From an uncultured Bryobacterales bacterium (GTDB lineage Bacteria > Acidobacteriota > Terriglobia > Bryobacterales > UBA6623), in assembly GCA_946887065.1 (NCBI GenBank), contig CAMPKL010000290.1, positions 1 to 5,433 of the forward strand: 5,433 nt of DNA. Direction: 5' to 3'. The position numbers and the translations under genes were made by a program. The notes under the pieces are model-generated. The model made no database searches. It saw only the letters and a program-made list of their open reading frames with translations, and had not been told where the DNA came from. Positions 1-5,433 of this stretch are shown piece after piece (position 1 is the first letter of the stretch; every line of letters starts with the position of its first letter).

Positions 1-915
1 ACCCTGTACATCGAGAAGGCCATCCCGCGCCCACGTCACGTCGAGGTTCAAGTTCTTGCAGACGCCCAGGGCAATATCGTGCACCTGGGCGAGCGGGAAT
101 GTTCGCTGCAGCGCCGCCATCAGAAAGTAATCGAAGAGTCGCCGTCGCCGCTATTTGCCGATCGTCCACAACTCCGCGCCGCCCTGTCTGACGCGGCCAT
201 CCAAGCAGCCCGAGCCGCCGGCTACGTCAACGCCGGAACTGTCGAGTTCCTTGCAGATCAAGAGGGAAATTTCTTTTTCCTAGAAATGAACACGCGGCTG
301 CAGGTTGAACATCCCGTAACCGAACTCGTCACCGGCATCGACCTAGTCGCCGAACAGATCCGCATCGCCGCCGGCCAGCCGCTGCGCTTCGCCCAGTCTG
401 AGATCCGCTTTTGCGGATCCGCTGTCGAGTGCCGCGTATACGCCGAAGATCCCGCCAACAACTTTTTTCCCTCGCCGGGCAAAATCACCACGCTGCGTGA
501 GCCCGGCGGCCCTGGGATCCGCATAGACTCCGCCGCCTATCCCGGCTGGGAAGTGCCGATGCACTACGATCCGCTCATCGCCAAACTTTGCGCTTGGGGC
601 CAAACCCGCGATGAAGCCCTCAACCGTCTCCGCGCCGCGCTTGCGGAGTACCGCGTTACCGGAATTCAGACCACGCTCGGGTTCTTTCGCGATGTCATCG
701 ACGACGCCGCCTTCCGCGCCGCCGACTTGGACACCGGATTTATCGGACGTTTCCTCGCCCGTCGGAAGGCCGATCCGGCGCCTGCTCACGAAGCCGCCGT
801 GGCCACGCTGTTCGCGCTCAGCGCAGAATCCGTTTCGCCCGCCGCGCCCAAACCGGAGAGGCCCGCTTCGGCATGGCGCTCCGCCGCCCGGGCCAAGATG
901 GTGCGTCCGCGATGA
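1..915 (+). CDS. Biotin carboxylase subunit of an acyl-CoA carboxylase (5' end cut off by window)
   Basis: This is the ATP-dependent biotin carboxylase that carboxylates the biotin of its carrier protein with bicarbonate, the first half-reaction of acyl-CoA carboxylases in the cytoplasm. The frame is open from base 1. Compared with E. coli AccC, roughly the first 195 residues are missing, and 304 are visible. Seen: the EK...PRPRH segment (residues 5-13), LQRRHQK (36-42), the catalytic strand EMNTRLQVEHP beginning at E95 with N97 and R99, and ECRVYAEDP with R145, which matches the catalytic arginine of the family. After the carboxylase domain, near residue 250, there is an Ala/Pro-rich tail ending in WRSAARAKMVRPR. 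Housekeeping AccC normally stops before such a tail, whereas the alpha subunits of propionyl- and methylcrotonyl-CoA carboxylases continue here. The stop overlaps the next start (ATGA), implying translational coupling. The biotin carboxylase call is very secure; the acyl-CoA substrate (acetyl, propionyl, methylcrotonyl or other) is not decided. Confidence 0.96.
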   Translation, partial: TLYIEKAIPRPRHVEVQVLADAQGNIVHLGERECSLQRRHQKVIEESPSPLFADRPQLRAALSDAAIQAARAAGYVNAGTVEFLADQEGNFFFLEMNTRLQVEHPVTELVTGIDLVAEQIRIAAGQPLRFAQSEIRFCGSAVECRVYAEDPANNFFPSPGKITTLREPGGPGIRIDSAAYPGWEVPMHYDPLIAKLCAWGQTRDEALNRLRAALAEYRVTGIQTTLGFFRDVIDDAAFRAADLDTGFIGRFLARRKADPAPAHEAAVATLFALSAESVSPAAPKPERPASAWRSAARAKMVRPR

Positions 916-1403
916 GACGGCAGTACGTCATCGGCGGTAAAACGCTCACCGTCGAAACTTCCGCGGCATCCGGAAGTTCGCAGCACACGCTGCTTGTGGA
1001 CGGAGTGCCACATCACGGGGACGTCGCCCTGGTTGAACCCAACGTTTATTCCGTGCTGATCGATGGCCGCAGCACCGACGTCGCGATCGACGGCGACGGC
1101 CACGCTTGGGTCGGCTCAACCCGCCTGCCGGTCGAAGTGCAAGACCCCCGCAAATGGTCCCGCGGTCAGGGAGCGTACGCGGCGCGGGGGGCGATTGCAC
1201 TCAAGGCCGCCATGCCTGGCAAGGTCGTCGCCCTCCTCGTTGCGGTGGGAGAGGCCATTGAAACAGGAAAGGGCGTTTTGGTCGTGGAGGCCATGAAGAT
1301 GCAGAATGAGTTGAAGTCGCCCAAGGCCGGCACGGTCCAGGCGATCCGCGTAAGTCCCGGCGATTCGGTCGCGGCCGGTCAAGTTTTAGTCGTCGTCGAA
1401 TAG
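912..1403 (+). CDS. Biotin carboxyl carrier protein with N-terminal linker domain
   Basis: This 163-residue protein carries biotin between the biotin carboxylase and a carboxyltransferase. The C-terminal part (about 96-163) is a biotinyl/lipoyl domain: AAMPGKV (99-105), then EAMKMQNE with biotin-acceptor candidate K129, and a closing VSPGDSVAAGQVL strand. Residues 1-90 (GGKTLTV, LVDGVPHHGD, VYSVLIDGRS) resemble the beta-rich BT linker of propionyl/methylcrotonyl-CoA carboxylase alpha chains rather than the short Pro/Ala linker of AccB. The start at 912 is chosen because its ATG overlaps the upstream TGA and the recognisable fold begins straight after it; the frame also stays open upstream to an ATG at 873, but that would add residues that look unlike protein. 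No clear Shine-Dalgarno site is present, which fits coupling to the upstream gene. No carboxyltransferase gene lies in the window. Confidence 0.93.
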   Translation: MRRQYVIGGKTLTVETSAASGSSQHTLLVDGVPHHGDVALVEPNVYSVLIDGRSTDVAIDGDGHAWVGSTRLPVEVQDPRKWSRGQGAYAARGAIALKAAMPGKVVALLVAVGEAIETGKGVLVVEAMKMQNELKSPKAGTVQAIRVSPGDSVAAGQVLVVVE

Positions 1404-1416
1404 CCGCAAGCGCGAT

Positions 1417-2193
1417 ATGCCCCTCGATCCAAATTGCCCTGAGTGCGACGGCACCGGCTGGAAACAAACCGAGAAAGACGGTCTGACCGCCGTCGTGCGT
1501 TGCGGCTGCGCCAAAGCCGCGCCCCTTGGCGATCGGCTCGCCCAAGCCGGAGTCCCCGAGCGTTTCCGGGCTTCGAGTTTCGACAATTTCGCTTGCCGTT
1601 TGCCGGGCGATCCCAACGACTACCACCAGCTCTCGGCGGCGATGCTCCCCGTGCGGCACTTCGCTTCCGAGTATCCGACCGCCAGCTACCGCGGCATCTT
1701 GCTCCAAGGCCCTCCGGGCGTAGGCAAGACGCACCTAGCCGTCGCAGCCGTCCGGCGCCTTCTCGACCGCGGCTTCGACGCCGTCTTCTTCGACTACCAG
1801 ACCCTTCTGCAGCGCATCCGCGATGGCTACAATCCCTCCTCGAACGTCAGCGACGGCGCCGCCTACCAGACCGCCCTTGACGCCGAGATTCTGCTGCTCG
1901 ACGACCTGGGCGCCCATCGCGTCACCGACTGGGTGCTCGACACCGTCACCGCGATCATCAATCATCGCTACAACGAGAACAAGCCGATCATCGTCACCAC
2001 GAATCTCGCCCTGCGCGAACGCGGCGATGCAGTCGCCCGTAAAGACGCAGCCAGCGGCAAGTATCAGATCGACGACAGTCTCGGCGACCGAATCGGTCAG
2101 CGCGCCGTCTCCCGTCTGTTTGAGATGTGCAAAGAGGTCCGCATTCAGACCCAGGACTATCGCCTGCGGCCCCAGGCTCAAGGACGTTATTAG
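1417..2193 (+). CDS. DnaC/DnaI/IstB-type AAA+ ATPase with N-terminal cysteine cluster
   Basis: A 258-residue ATP-binding protein of the DnaC/DnaI helicase-loader and IstB transposition-helper family. Seen: an N-terminal CPECDGTGW (C7, C10) and CGC (C29, C31), a possible zinc site similar in spacing to DnaJ-type CxxCxGxG; the GVPERFRASSFDNF lead-in (45-58) typical of this family; Walker A GPPGVGKT (98-105, K104); Walker B ILLLDDLG (158-165, D162 and D163); sensor-1-like VTTN (193-196); and a C-terminal LGDRIGQRAVSRL with R233 as the candidate arginine finger or sensor. The start is the only ATG just before the cysteine cluster, 13 bases after the upstream stop, with no obvious ribosome site. 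There is no transposase, dnaB or phage gene next to it, so IstB of an IS21 element is unlikely here. The most probable role is helicase loading or another DNA-remodelling ATPase; a functional link to the carboxylase genes is not apparent. Confidence 0.9.
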   Translation: MPLDPNCPECDGTGWKQTEKDGLTAVVRCGCAKAAPLGDRLAQAGVPERFRASSFDNFACRLPGDPNDYHQLSAAMLPVRHFASEYPTASYRGILLQGPPGVGKTHLAVAAVRRLLDRGFDAVFFDYQTLLQRIRDGYNPSSNVSDGAAYQTALDAEILLLDDLGAHRVTDWVLDTVTAIINHRYNENKPIIVTTNLALRERGDAVARKDAASGKYQIDDSLGDRIGQRAVSRLFEMCKEVRIQTQDYRLRPQAQGRY

Positions 2194-3992
2194 AAACGAG
2201 GCTCGTCGATCACCGCCAGATCGTACAGCGCCCGATAGCCTGCCGCCGCCCGCTCGCCGCTGAAGGTTTCCGCCTTGGCGTAGAGGTTCGCCAGCATCCT
2301 GCCGTAAGACGTCGGACGTTTCGCGTAAACCGCGGCCGCCTTTCGCAGGGAATCATACAGAGCTTCGGCCATCCCCACGTACAGCGGTAGGGCCACCCGC
2401 TCATCCGGTCCGGCCGATGCGATCGCCGGCCAGCTCGCACCCAAGGGGAGCTTCTCTTTGAACAGAAAGCCCGTTGCCCGCGCCTTGTCTTCATCGTGGT
2501 CGACGACCTGCCCCGTCAGTCCGCCGGTCGCCCGGGCGATTACCGGCGTTCCCGCCAGATACGCTTCCGTGGCGGCTCCAAAGGGCTCGTAAAACGAGGG
2601 CATCACCGCGAACGTCGCGCCCGCCTGCGTCTCCATGTAGCCCTGCTCCATGCGGAACGGGTAAGTGATGACGTCGCCCTTGCGCCGCTCGGCCAACTCC
2701 ATCAGATCCGTCGCCCATTTCTCCGTGCCCGGTCCGACAATCGGCGTCAGGATGAATTTCGCAGCATTACGCGGTACTCCCTCAATCGCCCTGGCGAACA
2801 AGTCGAACCCCTTCTGGCGGGGGTCCAGCCGCCCAAACATCAAGAAGACGGGAACTTCCGGCGGCAACTCGATCAGCTTCTTGCCCGGACCGCCGTCCAG
2901 TCCGCCGCCGATCCTGGGGTCTTCGTACGCGCTGAGGACTTCAAGCATCTTCTGCCGCTTGCGCGACTTCTCCGCCAGAATTTTCTCCGGTGCTCCGCCG
3001 GCCGCCGCACGCACGGCTTCTTCGCTGAACGCCGGCTGAGGTACTCCGAACAGCGGATTGTTGATCCCAACCACGCCCTGCTTGGCGTAGACCGTCTGCA
3101 AATGCCCGGTGAAGTGTCTCCGCTGCAGAGGATCGGCGGTCATTTCCATCGCGAACCCCGGACTGACTGTTGATAGCGGAGCATCCGTGAGCGGTATCAT
3201 GCGTTCGTAAAACGTATCCCGGCCGAACGGCCACTGCTGGGGAGCCAGCCGTCGCGTGATCCACGACAAACTGTCGTCCGGCAGGCCTTGATCGTATGGG
3301 TTGTGCGACGTCAACACCGTTGCCGCCGATCGCAACGCCCCGCTCAACAAGGCCTGTTTCACCGACAAGGCCGACGCCGCCAGTTGCCAATCTTGCGCGT
3401 GCACCACGATATTGCTGGTGAGCCCCAAGTGCGCCAACGCGACCGGAATGCTGTTCGACAAGAACAGCGCATCGCGCACGAGATATTGGTTGTTGTCGTA
3501 GGCGTAGGGGTCCTGCCGCGTCGGCCCGCCGCGCGAATCGAAGATGCCCCAAGACTGAACGTACACCCAGCGATTACCCAATCGATCGTGCGTCTCGAAC
3601 AGTTCCGCCTTTGTCCTGCCGCTCGTGAAAGGCACTTGGATGTCCCCCAGGTGCTTCACCTGGTCGTAGCGCGGCGTCGTTTGCAGGTTGCGGTGGAACG
3701 GGGTGATGATCACCGTCTCATCCCCGGCGGCACGCAGCGCCGGCGGCAGGTGCGTGGCCACCGCGAAAACGCCGCCGGCTCGGGCGAATGGATTCTCGAA
3801 GACGCAGTAGGCGACCACCCGCTTGCCTTTGCCCGCCTCCCTTCTCGCCAGGTCGAGCCGCTTGCATTCCTCCGGCGTAAAAAGCGCGGCCAAGCCCGCC
3901 GTATTCGGTTGCCATGCGCCCAGGAACTGCAAGGTCGGATCCATCGCGAAAGTAGAGCGTACCAGGCCAAGCGGCCTCGCGGCATCCGGCAT
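2190..3992 (-). CDS. Glycogen/starch synthase-like GT-B glycosyltransferase (divergent)
   Basis: A 600-residue, probably cytoplasmic glycosyltransferase of the GT-B fold, closest in motif pattern to glycogen/starch synthases (GT5/GT3), which extend alpha-glucans from nucleotide-glucose. N-terminal Rossmann half: RAGGVFAV (71-78), in the place of the GT5 KTGGLADV donor loop; HAQDW (198-202), like HxxDW; TSHNPYDQG (228-236), like the HN-F-QG strand. C-terminal half: FGRLDPRQKGFDLF (386-399) with R388 and K394, and SFYEPFGAATEAYLAGTP (466-483) with E469, followed by ARATGGL (486-492). A typical bacterial GlgA is about 480 residues; the extra length lies at the N-terminus, in a charged Gly-rich stretch at 330-375 and at the C-terminus. 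No signal peptide is seen. The start at 3992 is uncertain: M17 at 3944 also works, and residues 1-16 look unstructured. The 3' end overlaps the convergent ATPase gene by 4 bases. Donor and product are not proven by sequence; another alpha-glucan or sucrose-type transferase is possible. Confidence 0.88.
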   Translation of the reverse strand: MPDAARPLGLVRSTFAMDPTLQFLGAWQPNTAGLAALFTPEECKRLDLARREAGKGKRVVAYCVFENPFARAGGVFAVATHLPPALRAAGDETVIITPFHRNLQTTPRYDQVKHLGDIQVPFTSGRTKAELFETHDRLGNRWVYVQSWGIFDSRGGPTRQDPYAYDNNQYLVRDALFLSNSIPVALAHLGLTSNIVVHAQDWQLAASALSVKQALLSGALRSAATVLTSHNPYDQGLPDDSLSWITRRLAPQQWPFGRDTFYERMIPLTDAPLSTVSPGFAMEMTADPLQRRHFTGHLQTVYAKQGVVGINNPLFGVPQPAFSEEAVRAAAGGAPEKILAEKSRKRQKMLEVLSAYEDPRIGGGLDGGPGKKLIELPPEVPVFLMFGRLDPRQKGFDLFARAIEGVPRNAAKFILTPIVGPGTEKWATDLMELAERRKGDVITYPFRMEQGYMETQAGATFAVMPSFYEPFGAATEAYLAGTPVIARATGGLTGQVVDHDEDKARATGFLFKEKLPLGASWPAIASAGPDERVALPLYVGMAEALYDSLRKAAAVYAKRPTSYGRMLANLYAKAETFSGERAAAGYRALYDLAVIDEPRF

Positions 3993-4021
3993 TGACCTAA
4001 CGCCGCCGGAAACGGAACTAT
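3992..4021 (+). promoter_or_regulatory. Possible weak promoter for the membrane protein gene
   Basis: TTGACC (3992-3997) matches five of six bases of the sigma-70 -35 consensus. Eighteen bases downstream is AACTAT (4016-4021), only a three-of-six match to the -10 box but with the important A2 and T6. Transcription would begin near 4028, at the TTG start codon. The box touches the start codon of the divergent glycosyltransferase if that gene begins at 3992. This is a sequence resemblance only. Confidence 0.2.
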
Positions 4022-4027
4022 GTAGGG

Positions 4028-4531
4028 TTGGCGATCAGTTGGCTCACTGCTCTGAAGGCGACCGCCGCAATTACGTGGCGCAGTCTCATGGCCAACATCG
4101 GCATCACCCTCGCCGGTATTGCCGTCAGTTTGGCTTTGGGACTAGAAATCGGCGTGTTGCCAGAGGGGTACGCCAATCTCACTGTTCGCTGGAGCCGCCC
4201 CTTCGGTTCCTATGTGGCCTTGGCCCAGATAGCGGCCACCGTTTGGGCTGTAAAGAGGTCTGTCGAGGTCACGCTGCTCCAGGATCGCTCCAAATTGAAC
4301 ATTTACCAGGCCATTTCGGCCACATGGAGTTTTTCCTGGCGGCATTTCGTGGCCGTCTCCTCGGCGGCTGCTTTCGCCTACCTTCCCATGCGCTTTCTCG
4401 GTGGGGGCCTTGCCGCCGCGCTTGAGACTTCCGCCCTGGTCCTGTTGGCTCTTTGGACTTTCGGCCCCAGCTTTTTATGGGCCGTCCGCGGCATGCTGCG
4501 CGCCCACGCGCAACGCCTGGGACTCTCGTGA
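4028..4531 (+). CDS. Hypothetical small integral membrane protein, about four membrane segments
   Basis: I do not recognise this 167-residue protein. Hydrophobic stretches at about 21-44, 59-75, 107-128 and 132-153 suggest four membrane helices, with positively charged linkers (VKRSVE after the second, VRGMLRAHAQR at the end) and a polar loop QDRSKLNIYQ (85-94). The two halves resemble one another: WRSL (17-20) precedes helix 1 and WAVKR (73-77) ends helix 2, while WRHF (104-107) precedes helix 3 and WAVRG (151-155) ends helix 4. The chosen start is a TTG; it is the only usual start codon between the in-frame stop at 3998 and ATG 4088 (M21), and starting at M21 would remove the first WR motif. 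Only a weak GGA (4014-4016) could serve as ribosome site. It is divergent from the glycosyltransferase with 35 bases between the starts. Composition looks like that of its neighbours. That it is coding is likely; function is unknown. Confidence 0.72.
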   Translation: MAISWLTALKATAAITWRSLMANIGITLAGIAVSLALGLEIGVLPEGYANLTVRWSRPFGSYVALAQIAATVWAVKRSVEVTLLQDRSKLNIYQAISATWSFSWRHFVAVSSAAAFAYLPMRFLGGGLAAALETSALVLLALWTFGPSFLWAVRGMLRAHAQRLGLS

Positions 4532-4558
4532 TCGATCTGCTGAGAATGGGTTCACGGC

Positions 4559-4587
4559 TTGACGAAATGCGCCTACGGGCTTAGCCT
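4559..4587 (+). promoter_or_regulatory. Candidate sigma-70-like promoter for the Fe-S/Mo subunit operon
   Basis: TTGACG (4559-4564) is a five-of-six match to the -35 consensus. After a 17-base spacer comes TAGCCT (4582-4587), with T1, A2 and T6 of the -10 consensus. A start about seven bases further on would fall at 4594-4595, directly before the ATG of the Fe-S subunit at 4596, which has no usable Shine-Dalgarno sequence. A leaderless or nearly leaderless mRNA is therefore possible. The -10 match is weak, and the actual promoter consensus of this organism is unknown. Confidence 0.35.
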
Positions 4588-4595
4588 GTGCGGAC

Positions 4596-5060
4596 ATGAG
4601 CGTCTTCACTCTCCGGATCAACGGTCAAGAAGGTTCGTACGACGTGGATCCGGCCACGCCTCTCCTTTATGTGCTCAGCGACGACGCAGGGCTCAGAGGA
4701 CCCAAATTCGGTTGCGGGCTCGGGCAGTGCGGGGCATGCACGGTGCACGTAGACGGACAGGCCATCCGCTCTTGTGTCACGCCGGTCGAGCGCGTTGCGG
4801 ACGCTGCGATTACGACGCTCGAGGGGCTGGGAACGGCGGAGAATCCGCACCCGCTGCAACAGGCGTTCATCGACGAACAAGCAGTTCAGTGCGGATTCTG
4901 CGTGAACGGCGTGATCATGACTGCCAAGGCCTACCTCGATAGCAATCCGGATGCGACCAGAGCGGAGATCCAGGAGGCGCTCTCGAACGTCCTGTGCCGG
5001 TGCTTCACGAACGTCAGGATGCTGCGGGCCATCTACCGCTATGCAGAGGAGGCGAGATGA
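4596..5060 (+). CDS. (2Fe-2S)-binding subunit of a xanthine dehydrogenase-family molybdenum hydroxylase (IorA-type)
   Basis: A 154-residue electron-transfer subunit that relays electrons from the molybdenum centre of its partner. It has the complete two-cluster layout of the family. The N-terminal plant-ferredoxin-type domain binds one cluster through C40, C45, C48 (CGLGQCGAC, 40-48) and C60. The C-terminal helical domain binds the second through C99 and C102 (QCGFC) and C134 and C136 (LCRC). The length is typical of IorA, CoxS and NdhS-like proteins. There is no signal peptide, so export, if any, must depend on the partner. ATG 4596 is the only start between the in-frame stop at 4560 and the first beta strand, and no proper Shine-Dalgarno site precedes it. 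The stop overlaps the next ATG (ATGA), so the two subunits are translated as a pair. With no FAD subunit gene between them, a two-gene IorA/IorB arrangement is favoured over the three-subunit CO dehydrogenase type. The substrate is unknown. Confidence 0.96.
   Translation: MSVFTLRINGQEGSYDVDPATPLLYVLSDDAGLRGPKFGCGLGQCGACTVHVDGQAIRSCVTPVERVADAAITTLEGLGTAENPHPLQQAFIDEQAVQCGFCVNGVIMTAKAYLDSNPDATRAEIQEALSNVLCRCFTNVRMLRAIYRYAEEAR
5045..5052 (+). promoter_or_regulatory. Strong Shine-Dalgarno site of the Mo subunit gene
   Basis: AGAGGAGG lies inside the end of the Fe-S subunit gene, four bases before ATG 5057. It is the clearest ribosome binding site in the window and decides for 5057 over the in-frame ATG at 5069, which would be 16 bases away. 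Confidence 0.8.
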
Positions 5061-5433
5061 AGCGCTCGATGACAGCCCGTGCGGAGGCCGCTCTGCGGCG
5101 GGCCGGGTTCTCGCGGCGCGAACTGCTCAAGACTTCCGGCGCCTTGATCGTCGGCTTCTGCATGGGCACGCCAAGGCTGCGCGGCCAAGTGCAGCTTTCG
5201 CCGCCATTGAGCCGAGTGGATTCCTGGATCGCTATCGGCGCCGACGGGCGGATCACGGCGTATAGCGGGAAAGAAGAGCTGGGACAGGGAATCGCCGTCG
5301 TACAACAACAACTCGTCGCCGAGGAACTGTCGGTACCTTTCGAGCGCGTCACCTTGTTGTACTGCGACACCGCTCTGACTCCGGATCAGGGACATACATC
5401 CGGCAGCCAATCGCATCCGGCCAACTTCAACAA
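5057..5433 (+). CDS. Molybdopterin-binding subunit of xanthine dehydrogenase-family oxidoreductase (IorB-type), 3' end cut off
   Basis: The first 125 residues of what should be a catalytic subunit of roughly 700-750 residues that hydroxylates or oxidises an aldehyde, N-heterocycle or similar substrate at a molybdenum cofactor. The N-terminus carries a twin-arginine-like export motif, SRRELLK (19-25, R20 and R21), followed by a modest hydrophobic stretch (GALIVGFCMG, 28-37), suggesting Tat export of the folded, cofactor-loaded enzyme to the periplasm or envelope. Residues 56-125 match the start of the family's Mo-binding region: SWIAIGADGRI, then GKEELGQGI (71-79), VAEELSVPFERV (87-98) and the DTALTPDQG...TSGSQS stretch (104-119). 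This segment standing at the N-terminus is the IorB-type layout. The start is fixed by the ATGA overlap and the strong ribosome site. The frame is still open at the window edge; no break is seen. Specific substrate cannot be assigned. Confidence 0.93.
   Translation, partial: MKRSMTARAEAALRRAGFSRRELLKTSGALIVGFCMGTPRLRGQVQLSPPLSRVDSWIAIGADGRITAYSGKEELGQGIAVVQQQLVAEELSVPFERVTLLYCDTALTPDQGHTSGSQSHPANFN

Noticed and set aside
1201..1734. Minus-strand open frame (about 177 codons) across the carrier protein and ATPase genes
   Set aside because: It spans two well-supported genes on the other strand, has no domain signal and no ribosome site; a codon-bias shadow.
1417..2193. ATPase as the IstB gene of an IS21-type element
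   Set aside because: No IstA-type transposase, terminal repeats or target duplication are visible, and the N-terminal cysteine cluster is not typical of IstB.
2196..2206. Inverted repeat ACGAG-G-CTCGT near the convergent stops, considered as a terminator
   Set aside because: The stem is too short, a realistic loop leaves only four pairs, there is no U-run on either strand, and it lies within the last codons of the glycosyltransferase.
3288..3995. Long plus-strand open frame (about 235 codons) antisense to the glycosyltransferase
   Set aside because: Arg/Gln-rich, no recognisable motif, and fully opposite a gene with clear conserved motifs; typical shadow frame in GC-rich DNA.
4578..4586. 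GGCT-T-AGCC palindrome before the Fe-S subunit gene, considered as an operator
   Set aside because: Four-base arms with a one-base centre are expected by chance and have no second copy nearby.
5144..5164. Cysteine C35 of the Mo subunit as a lipoprotein lipobox
   Set aside because: The residue before it is Phe, which does not fit the lipobox -1 position; the twin-arginine context is the better reading.

Overview
The window is GC-rich and densely coding, with seven genes (the first and last are cut by the window edges) and no gap over about 65 bases. Nothing looks like a plasmid, phage, insertion sequence, CRISPR array or RNA gene. The combination of a split acyl-CoA carboxylase alpha subunit, a DnaC-like ATPase with an N-terminal cysteine cluster, a large glycogen-synthase-like glycosyltransferase and an IorA/IorB-type molybdenum hydroxylase fits a soil-type, GC-rich Gram-negative chromosome. 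Acidobacteriota (Solibacter/Bryobacterales-like) is my best guess, inferred from gene content and style only.

Left block, plus strand (1-2193). The C-terminal 304 residues of a biotin carboxylase are followed, through a 4-base ATGA overlap, by a small biotin carrier protein (biotinyl-lysine candidate K129). Together they look like an acyl-CoA carboxylase alpha subunit divided within the linker (BT) region. After a 13-base gap comes a DnaC/DnaI/IstB-type AAA+ ATPase with Walker A and B motifs and an N-terminal CxxC...CxC cluster. The short spacing suggests co-transcription, but no functional link to the carboxylase is evident.

Middle, minus strand (2190-3992). A 600-residue GT-B glycosyltransferase related to glycogen/starch synthases converges on the ATPase gene with a 4-base overlap of the 3' ends. 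It departs from the classical GT5 motifs at several donor-site positions.

Right block, plus strand (4028-5433). Divergent from the glycosyltransferase is an unrecognised small membrane protein with about four predicted membrane segments and a possible internal twofold repeat. After 64 bases come a two-cluster [2Fe-2S] subunit and, through another ATGA overlap and a strong Shine-Dalgarno site, the N-terminal part of the molybdopterin-binding subunit, which carries a Tat-like twin-arginine motif. These two should form one periplasmic or envelope-associated oxidoreductase whose Fe-S subunit is exported with its partner; the substrate cannot be told from this sequence.

Two plus-strand genes (membrane protein and Fe-S subunit) have a TTGAC box 36-37 bases upstream of the start and little or no Shine-Dalgarno sequence, so transcripts with almost no leader are possible. 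I see no convincing new multi-gene system; the most unusual points are the altered glycosyltransferase motifs, the split carboxylase subunit and the membrane protein repeat.
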